From the NCBI GenBank assembly GCA_011049745.1, contig DRHE01000138.1, positions 1 to 5,769 on the forward strand: a stretch of DNA of 5,769 bases. The letters run 5' to 3'. The stretch's first letter is position 1. Every line of letters starts with the position of its first letter. Below the pieces are notes generated by a model. The model did no database searches, was not told the DNA's origin, and saw only the letters and a program-made list of their open reading frames with translations. Source of the DNA: Spirochaetales bacterium. GTDB lineage: Bacteria > Spirochaetota > Spirochaetia > SZUA-6 > DRHE01. Shown here in pieces: positions 1-4,202 of this stretch. The position numbers and the translations under genes are program-made.

Positions 1-173
1 TACATGAAATAGTTGAGGCCCTGGAGGGGAAATACTCCAACATCTCTCAACAGCTAAGAATACTCTCCCTGGCCGGGTATGTAGACAAAAAACGTGAAAA
101 GAACCAGGTTTATTACCACCTTAAAGATAATAAGATTAAAGATATTTTAGAATTTCTAAACCACCATTTGTAG
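1..173 (+). CDS. ArsR/SmtB-family winged-helix regulator, C-terminal part (5' end outside window)
   Basis: The reading frame is open from the left edge (first full codon at 3) and ends with TAG at 171-173, leaving 56 residues. The visible part runs from the end of the first HTH helix through the recognition helix (SNISQQLRIL, matching the family pattern S-x-V-S-x-H-L-x-x-L) to the beta-wing (AGYVDKKREKNQVYYHL) and a short C-terminal helix ending in NHHL. This is the standard ArsR layout, a dimeric DNA-binding repressor that often senses metals or other small ligands. Compared from memory with CzrA/SmtB alpha-5 zinc sites (D, H, then H, H), an aspartate and one late histidine can be aligned, but the second position is lysine and the protein ends before the last histidine. 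A classical alpha-5 zinc site therefore looks incomplete. The sensed signal is unknown. It lies 40 bases upstream of the antiporter genes in the same direction, so it may be co-transcribed with them and control them. Confidence 0.85.
   Translation, partial: HEIVEALEGKYSNISQQLRILSLAGYVDKKREKNQVYYHLKDNKIKDILEFLNHHL
146..160. repeat. Perfect 7-1-7 inverted repeat at the end of the regulator gene
   Basis: TTTAGAA-T-TTCTAAA reads the same on both strands. It lies inside the last codons of the ArsR-like gene, about 55 bases before the mnhE start. It could be an operator half of a regulatory site, but the region is AT-rich and codes for protein, so chance is a real alternative. Confidence 0.35.
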
Positions 174-180
174 TAAATGG
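164..180. promoter_or_regulatory. Perfect inverted repeat between regulator and mnhE; candidate operator
   Basis: CCATTT-gtagt-AAATGG has 6-base arms and a 5-base centre. It spans the regulator's stop codon and sits 33 bases upstream of the mnhE start. There is no U-run after it, so it does not look like an intrinsic terminator. Its centre is 19 bases from that of the preceding inverted repeat. A binding site for the adjacent ArsR-like protein or a small mRNA hairpin are both possible. I could not recognise a convincing -35/-10 pair nearby. Confidence 0.3.
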
Positions 181-213
181 CAACATCTAGATTAAATTGG
201 CCAAGGAGTTGTT

Positions 214-687
214 ATGAATAAGGTTTTAAGGTTTATAGCCACGGCAGCAGCGGCTCTGGTAATCTATATACTCATGGCATTCCCTTTAGACTCAGGCGAA
301 GCGGTTTTGGCCCTGTTAATCTCCTTATTAAGCTCAAGTTTAATGGTACGCTTTCTTCCCTTCGATTCAAGATTACTCAATCCGGTTAGAGTCATAAAGG
401 CTTTAATCTATCTGCCCTTTTTCTTCCGGAAGATGATCCAGGCCAACATCAGCATTGCCGCTATAGTATTACAGCCGAAATTAGCGATAAAACCAGCAAT
501 CATAAAAGAAGAAACCTCCCTTTCCTCGGCTGAAGGAAGGCTAATTCTGACCAGCTCTATTACCCTGACTCCGGGAACATTGAGTGTGGATATTGATGAC
601 CACACCCTATTCGTACATTGTGTTTCAAAAACAGGGGAAAAGGTACTGGAGCCCTTTGAAAAACGTATAAGGGGGATCAGCGAATGA
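214..687 (+). CDS. mnhE: Na+/H+ antiporter subunit E (MnhE/MrpE)
   Basis: At 157 residues this matches the usual length of MrpE, a small membrane subunit of the multisubunit cation/proton antiporter (MbhA in Mbh-type complexes). Hydrophobic segments at about residues 4-24, 29-48 and 60-75 are followed by a soluble C-terminal domain. Family signatures are clear: PVRVIKALIYLPFF near 57-70, the QANISIAAIVL stretch from about 76, a proline-rich QPKLAIKP stretch, and the hallmark ITLTPGT at 116-122 followed by SVDIDDHTLFVHC. The ATG at 214 is preceded by AAGGAG at 203-208, five bases away, which supports this start. It is the first antiporter gene and its last bases overlap the next start in an ATGA. 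MrpE is thought to aid assembly and stability of the complex rather than to carry ions itself. Confidence 0.93.
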   Translation: MNKVLRFIATAAAALVIYILMAFPLDSGEAVLALLISLLSSSLMVRFLPFDSRLLNPVRVIKALIYLPFFFRKMIQANISIAAIVLQPKLAIKPAIIKEETSLSSAEGRLILTSSITLTPGTLSVDIDDHTLFVHCVSKTGEKVLEPFEKRIRGISE

Positions 688-935
688 TTGAAATAATTGT
701 CTTTCTGATATTGGGAGCAGCCGCACTGCTGGCCCTGTATAAGCTGGTAACCTTCAAAGAGGCCTCAAAGAAGGTGCTGGTACTCGATGTTTTAACAACC
801 CTGATAACCGGTGTGCTGGTGGTATTGAGTCTTGTTTTTGATTCCTCCTTTCTCCTGGATATCGCCCTGGTGTATGCCATTCTCTCATTTGCAGCGGTTT
901 TGGTGGTGGCCAGATACCTGGAAGGGGGGCTATAG
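684..935 (+). CDS. mnhF: Na+/H+ antiporter subunit F (MnhF/MrpF)
   Basis: This is an 83-residue protein with three membrane segments (about 2-22, 33-52 and 56-78), the normal size and topology for MrpF (MbhB in Mbh complexes). The typical core is visible: KKVLVLDVLTTLITG with Asp35 in the second helix, then FLLDIALVYAILSF with Asp59 and a final ARYLEGG. The usual 'GPT..DR' motif of the loop before helix 2 is not kept; the equivalent place reads KEASKKVLVLD. The family's aspartate in helix 2 is retained. It starts inside the mnhE stop codon (ATGA, 684-687) and has a GGGGGA ribosome binding site at 671-676. The family assignment rests on position in the operon as well as sequence, since the protein is short. 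Confidence 0.87.
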   Translation: MIEIIVFLILGAAALLALYKLVTFKEASKKVLVLDVLTTLITGVLVVLSLVFDSSFLLDIALVYAILSFAAVLVVARYLEGGL

Positions 936-1253
936 ATGTTTATTATCGGTTACACCCTGCTTTTAATCGGCGCAGTATTTATTTTCCTTGGAATCCTGGG
1001 AGTTTTCCGTATGCCGGATCTCTTCAACAAGCTTCAGGCGGGCACCAAAGCCACTACCCTGGGCTTTATCTCGCTGGCAGCCGGTATGATCTTCATTCAT
1101 CCCGAATGGTGGGGCAAGCTTCTTTTAATCGGCTTTTTCGTTCTCTTGACCAACCCTATAAGCAGTCACAACCTGGCCAGGTCCGCTCACTCCAACAGGG
1201 AAGAGATGGTTATCCACGGTGAAGATGCTTTAAGCGAAAAGGAGGAGTCTTAG
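936..1253 (+). CDS. mnhG: Na+/H+ antiporter subunit G (MnhG/MrpG)
   Basis: This 105-residue membrane protein has three hydrophobic segments (about 2-24, 40-55 and 61-73). MrpG signatures are present: GILGVFRMPDLFNKLQAGTKATTLG at 19-43 with the R-x-P-D core at 25-28 and the TKATTLG element, and LTNPISSHNLARSAH at 71-85, equivalent to the family's P-[VI]-S-x-H-x-x-x-R-A. The usual H-A-A before T-K is replaced by Q-A-G. The tail after residue 86 is hydrophilic and acidic (EDALSEKEES). MrpG (MbhC in Mbh complexes) is a structural membrane subunit that sits with E and F in the antiporter half. The start codon follows the mnhF stop directly with no gap, and a G-rich ribosome binding site precedes it at about 920-929. 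Confidence 0.92.
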   Translation: MFIIGYTLLLIGAVFIFLGILGVFRMPDLFNKLQAGTKATTLGFISLAAGMIFIHPEWWGKLLLIGFFVLLTNPISSHNLARSAHSNREEMVIHGEDALSEKEES

Positions 1254-1255
1254 AT

Positions 1256-1507
1256 ATGGAGGCAGCTATTATTGTGCTGGGCCTTATAATGCTGGCAGGG
1301 GCAATTTCCGTGCTCTTTCAGAAATCATTGAAGAACGCAATCATTACCTTCGGTATTGTCAGCCTGATATCGGCACTTATGTTTACCCTGATGAAGGCCT
1401 ACGATGTGGCCATAACCGAAGCCTCTATAGGGGCCTTATTGACTATCGCCCTGTTCTTCTGGGCTTTAAAGAGACTGGAGGAGGATGGTTATAATGAAAA
1501 GAAATGA
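1256..1507 (+). CDS. MbhD-like DUF4040 subunit (MrpA C-terminal module as a separate protein)
   Basis: This 83-residue protein has three membrane helices (about 2-21, 26-46 and 51-71). It matches the DUF4040/MbhD domain, which in classical Mrp systems is fused inside the C-terminal part of MrpA. The diagnostic stretch is AYDVAITEASIGALL at 48-62, corresponding to the conserved A-P-D-x-A-x-T-[EQ] motif of the family. Asp50, Thr54 and Glu55 are kept, with tyrosine in place of the proline. In structures of Mrp and Mbh, this module resembles NuoJ (ND6) and forms part of the membrane ion path near MrpB/MrpC. ATG at 1256 is preceded by AAGGAGG at 1239-1245. It overlaps the next gene by 14 bases. 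By Mbh naming it would be mbhD; I leave the symbol open because the parent complex is not established. Confidence 0.88.
   Translation: MEAAIIVLGLIMLAGAISVLFQKSLKNAIITFGIVSLISALMFTLMKAYDVAITEASIGALLTIALFFWALKRLEEDGYNEKK
1477..1484 (+). promoter_or_regulatory. Ribosome binding site that decides the start of the MbhE-MnhB gene
   Basis: GGAGGAGG lies directly against an in-frame ATG at 1485, which leaves no spacer. The next in-frame ATG at 1494 is nine bases from its end, a workable spacing. The 1494 start is therefore preferred. Confidence 0.7.
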
Positions 1508-2258
1508 GCCCTTAATTAACCTCTTTGGCCTCATCCTGATTATTCTCCTGGCAGTTCTTGTATACCTGGCTCTGACCGATAGCGGGCAGGGGCTGACCAT
1601 GTTGAGCGCTGATTTAGAGCAGCGTGTTTCCTACAGTTATCTGTTAAAGAATGTAACCGCGGCCGGACAGACGGAAAATCAGCATGGCCAGGCAGAAGTA
1701 ATACTGGGCAGAGAAGATTATGAGAATGGCGCTGTAAATATTGTTACCGCCATAGTGACGGATTACCGGATGCTCGATACCTTCGGCGAGATCCTGGTAC
1801 TCTTCGCCGCCAGCGCCGGTGTGGGCCTCTTAATGGTTGAAAGAAAAAGAGGAAAAGCAAAAGAGGCCAGTGAGATTGTAAAAACCGCGGTGCCTATTAT
1901 CATTCTCTTCACTTTAATCACCGGCTTTTATATTATCTCACACGGCCACCTTACCCCGGGCGGCGGTTTTCCGGGTGGAGCAGTTATCGCTTCCGCCTTT
2001 ATTCTGCAATTCCTCGCTTTTCAGAAAAGCTCCCGGAACAAAGTCTTTAAAATATTAGAATCCCTGGCAGGAATCGGCCTGCTGGCTATGGGGCTTATCG
2101 GCCTCTACCTTGAAGGGTCGCTCTTTGCCAACTTTCTGCCCAACGGATCTCTTGGGGCCACCATCAGCGCCGCCGGCATTATGATTATTTACGCTCTGAT
2201 CGGTATTAAAGTTGCCGCGGAATTGAGCTCAATTTCAGCCGATTTCATAGGAGAATAG
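1494..2258 (+). CDS. mnhB: Fused MbhE-like domain + antiporter subunit B (MnhB/MrpB)
   Basis: This 254-residue protein (from the 1494 start; three more residues if 1485 is used) joins two modules. Residues 1-115 are MbhE-like, the very C-terminal piece of a classical MrpA: a helix at about 8-27, an external stretch to about 80, then NIVTAIVTDYRMLDTFGE at 82-99 leading into a second helix ending in LLMVERKRG. The hallmark is the DYR-x-x-D-T-x-G-E motif. Residues 125-254 are MnhB proper, with four helices and the signature HGHLTPGGGFPGG at 150-162. MrpB is a membrane subunit of the antiporter core. In many systems these two modules are separate genes, or the first belongs to MrpA. The gene overlaps the DUF4040 gene by 14 bases and ends one base before mnhC, which fits co-assembly of these subunits. 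Confidence 0.9.
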   Translation: MKRNEPLINLFGLILIILLAVLVYLALTDSGQGLTMLSADLEQRVSYSYLLKNVTAAGQTENQHGQAEVILGREDYENGAVNIVTAIVTDYRMLDTFGEILVLFAASAGVGLLMVERKRGKAKEASEIVKTAVPIIILFTLITGFYIISHGHLTPGGGFPGGAVIASAFILQFLAFQKSSRNKVFKILESLAGIGLLAMGLIGLYLEGSLFANFLPNGSLGATISAAGIMIIYALIGIKVAAELSSISADFIGE

Positions 2259-2259
2259 A

Positions 2260-2613
2260 ATGGAAACCATGCTTTTTATATTAAGCGCCTTCTCCCTGAT
2301 ATTGACAGGTTTATTCGGGGTCTTAACCAGGAAAAATCTGGTTAAAATCCTTCTGTCTCTCAATATTTTAGAAACGGGCATCAATCTGCTGGTAGTGAGT
2401 CTGGGTTATTTCAAAGGAGGCAAAGCGCCGATCCTTACCAACTCCGTATCTGCGGCCCAGGGAATAAATTTTGTTGACCCCCTGCCCCAGGCCCTGGTGC
2501 TTACCTCTATAGTAATCGGACTTAGTACTACTGCCCTGGCTCTGACCCTCATTCTTAAACACTTTCGCAGCCACCAGGCTGTGGAATTTGTCAAATTAGA
2601 GGTGAATGAATGA
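2260..2613 (+). CDS. mnhC: Na+/H+ antiporter subunit C (MnhC/MrpC, NuoK-like)
   Basis: This 117-residue protein of the NuoK/MrpC family (MbhG in Mbh complexes) has three membrane helices (about 2-22, 28-48 and 79-100). Glu38 in the second helix (LLSLNILETGINLL) matches the conserved membrane glutamate of NuoK, which is implicated in proton transfer. The segment DPLPQALVLTSIVIG at 73-87 is the MrpC hallmark. The loop between helices 2 and 3 is longer than in NuoK, as is normal for MrpC. TAGGAG at 2248-2253 is a good ribosome binding site six bases before the ATG. The gene overlaps mnhD by an ATGA at 2610-2613, which suggests coupled translation. Confidence 0.95.
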   Translation: METMLFILSAFSLILTGLFGVLTRKNLVKILLSLNILETGINLLVVSLGYFKGGKAPILTNSVSAAQGINFVDPLPQALVLTSIVIGLSTTALALTLILKHFRSHQAVEFVKLEVNE

Positions 2614-4202
2614 ATAGAGAAGTTGTTATACTGCTCTTTCCCATACTGGCGGCATTTATGATTCCCGCGGGAACAATTATTTCCCAAAAATTCGGCAGGC
2701 TGCTCTCTCCTTTGGCCTATGTTGCAGGAATCATCTATTGCCTGCTGCTTATGCCCATGATTATGGTCCGATCGCGGTCAGTTATTATAGGCAACTGGCT
2801 GCCGCCTTTCGGCATCAATCTCTTCTTCAGCCCCCTGACTCTGGGACTGGTTCTCTTTATTTTCCTGCTGGCCCTCTTTATTCTGCTCTTTGACCTTAGA
2901 AATACTGAAAGTAAAAAGGGACAGTACTATCTGCTATTCAATCTGCTGGTAACGGCTTCAGCCGGACTTATCCTTACCGGTGATCTTTTCAATATCTTCG
3001 TTTTCCTGGAAATCGCTGGAATCGCTTCCTTTTCCATGATTGCTGCAGGCAGGAGCAGTGCCGGAGGTCTGAGTGCGGAGTACTCGAAGAGTGCGGAGTA
3101 CTCGAAGAGTGCGCAGTCCCCGCAGGGGGCACAGTCCCCGCAGGGAGCGCTGAAGTATCTGATACAGGCACAGCTTACCACTCTGCTGATGCTCGGCGGT
3201 ATCGCCCTGCTCTACAGCGCTACCGGAGTATTAAATATAGCTTTCCTGTCAAGCTTCGAAGCGCTTAAGTCATCCTTTGCCTTTCTAACTTTATTGCTGA
3301 TCCTGCTGCCCATCTTTCTGGAAAGTAAGCTCTTTCCCTTCAATTCCTGGGTGGGCGGCGCTTACCAGGGGGCCGAGCCCTCTTTAGCTGCTGCTTTAAG
3401 CGGAATTGCCGGTACTGCCGCGGCCCTGGTTCTGGCCAGGCTTACCCTGACCATGATGGGAAGCTCGTCCGCCTTTGCCGCCGCCTCAGAGAAGATAAGA
3501 GTTCTACTCCTGTTGCTTGGAGCCGCATCGATCTTAATCGGTGAAGGAGCGGCCTTCCGCGAAAAAAATCTTAAAAAGGTACTTGCCTATTCCTCTATCG
3601 GCCAGATGGGTATGGTAGTGGTGGGCATCAGTATTGCCAATACTGATGCTGTAAGGGGTGCGCTATTCCTGCTGCTCAGTCACGGGGCGGCCAAGGTCCT
3701 GCTCTTTTTAACAGCCGGCTTTTTCATAAACAAGGCGGGAACACCCTTCTGGAAAGATATGAAGGGCCTCGCCAGAAGAATGCCGTTAGCAGGAGCTTTC
3801 TTTATAATCGGTGCCATGGCACTGATGGGTATTCCCCTGCTCTCCGGTTTCTGGGCCAAGCTTGAATTGATCAGGGGAGCTGTAACTGCCGGAGGCCTGG
3901 CCGGAGTGGCGGTTGCTGCCATTCTGCTGGCTACTATACTCGAGGGCGTCTATTTCATGCGTATCGGTCATTCGCTGTTTGAAGAGGGCGGAATCACAGA
4001 TGAGGGCGGAGTCCTGAAAGAGGACAAAATCCGGTACAACGCTGCCTACCTGATCCCCTGCCTGGCCCTGGCCCTCTCCCTGATAGCAGCAGGATTATTC
4101 CCCGACCTGATAAATACCTGGCTTTCTTCAGCCGCACACGAGCTATTGAACAGTCAGACAGATTATACCGGATTAATACTTAAGGTTGGAGGTGGCTTAT
4201 GA
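2610..4202 (+). CDS. mnhD: Antiporter subunit D (MnhD/MrpD), divergent, with repeat insert
   Basis: This 530-residue protein belongs to the proton-conducting antiporter family shared by NuoL/M/N and MrpA/MrpD (MbhH in Mbh complexes), with about 14 membrane helices. Family elements in order: GDLFNIFVFLEIAGIASF at 124-141 with the TM5 Glu134; ALKYLIQAQL at 180-189; the TM7-TM8 region SKLFPFNSWVGGAYQGAEPS at 239-258; KNLKKVLAYSSIGQMGMV at 319-336; SHGAAKVLLFLTAG at 357-370 with Lys362; and MGIPLLSGFWAKLEL at 406-420 with Lys417. Two oddities stand out. The lysine normally found five residues before the P-[LF]-H of TM7 is Glu238 here (Lys240 is two residues on), and the H-x-W-L-P-D-A-H motif is N-S-W-V-G-G-A-Y. 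A four-unit hexapeptide repeat fills residues 155-178 in the TM5-TM6 loop. It presumably carries one ion path, but with altered chemistry. It starts within the mnhC stop codon, with AGAGGTGA at 2598-2605 as ribosome binding site. Confidence 0.92.
   Translation: MNREVVILLFPILAAFMIPAGTIISQKFGRLLSPLAYVAGIIYCLLLMPMIMVRSRSVIIGNWLPPFGINLFFSPLTLGLVLFIFLLALFILLFDLRNTESKKGQYYLLFNLLVTASAGLILTGDLFNIFVFLEIAGIASFSMIAAGRSSAGGLSAEYSKSAEYSKSAQSPQGAQSPQGALKYLIQAQLTTLLMLGGIALLYSATGVLNIAFLSSFEALKSSFAFLTLLLILLPIFLESKLFPFNSWVGGAYQGAEPSLAAALSGIAGTAAALVLARLTLTMMGSSSAFAAASEKIRVLLLLLGAASILIGEGAAFREKNLKKVLAYSSIGQMGMVVVGISIANTDAVRGALFLLLSHGAAKVLLFLTAGFFINKAGTPFWKDMKGLARRMPLAGAFFIIGAMALMGIPLLSGFWAKLELIRGAVTAGGLAGVAVAAILLATILEGVYFMRIGHSLFEEGGITDEGGVLKEDKIRYNAAYLIPCLALALSLIAAGLFPDLINTWLSSAAHELLNSQTDYTGLILKVGGGL
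3072..3143 (+). repeat. Four-unit 18-base tandem repeat inside mnhD
   Basis: Four consecutive 18-base units run in frame with mnhD. The first two (3072-3089 and 3090-3107) are identical at the DNA level and encode SAEYSK. The next two (3108-3125 and 3126-3143) encode SAQSPQ and GAQSPQ and differ from each other at three bases. All units share the pattern [SG]-A-[EQ]-x-x-[KQ], and the following codons (GGA GCG) look like the start of a fifth. The repeat lies in the hydrophilic TM5-TM6 loop, where relatives usually have a short link before ALKYL. Because the unit is a multiple of three, changes in copy number would keep the reading frame. Confidence 0.9.

Noticed and set aside
121..144. Direct repeat TTAAAGATA at 121-129 and 136-144
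   Set aside because: Both copies are in the same frame of the regulator's C-terminal helix region (LKD...IKD) in AT-rich DNA; too short to call a regulatory repeat.
164..180. Inverted repeat as a transcription terminator after the regulator
   Set aside because: The stem is only six bases and no run of T follows, so it would not act as an intrinsic terminator.
3072..3143. Repeat tract as a possible CRISPR-like array
   Set aside because: The units are 18 bases, directly abutting with no unique spacers, and lie in frame within mnhD, so this is a coding tandem repeat.
2927..3181. Antisense reading frames across the mnhD repeat, encoding repetitive Cys/Ser-rich peptides
   Set aside because: They are mirror images of the 18-base repeat inside a well-supported membrane protein gene; no ribosome binding site or family resemblance was seen.
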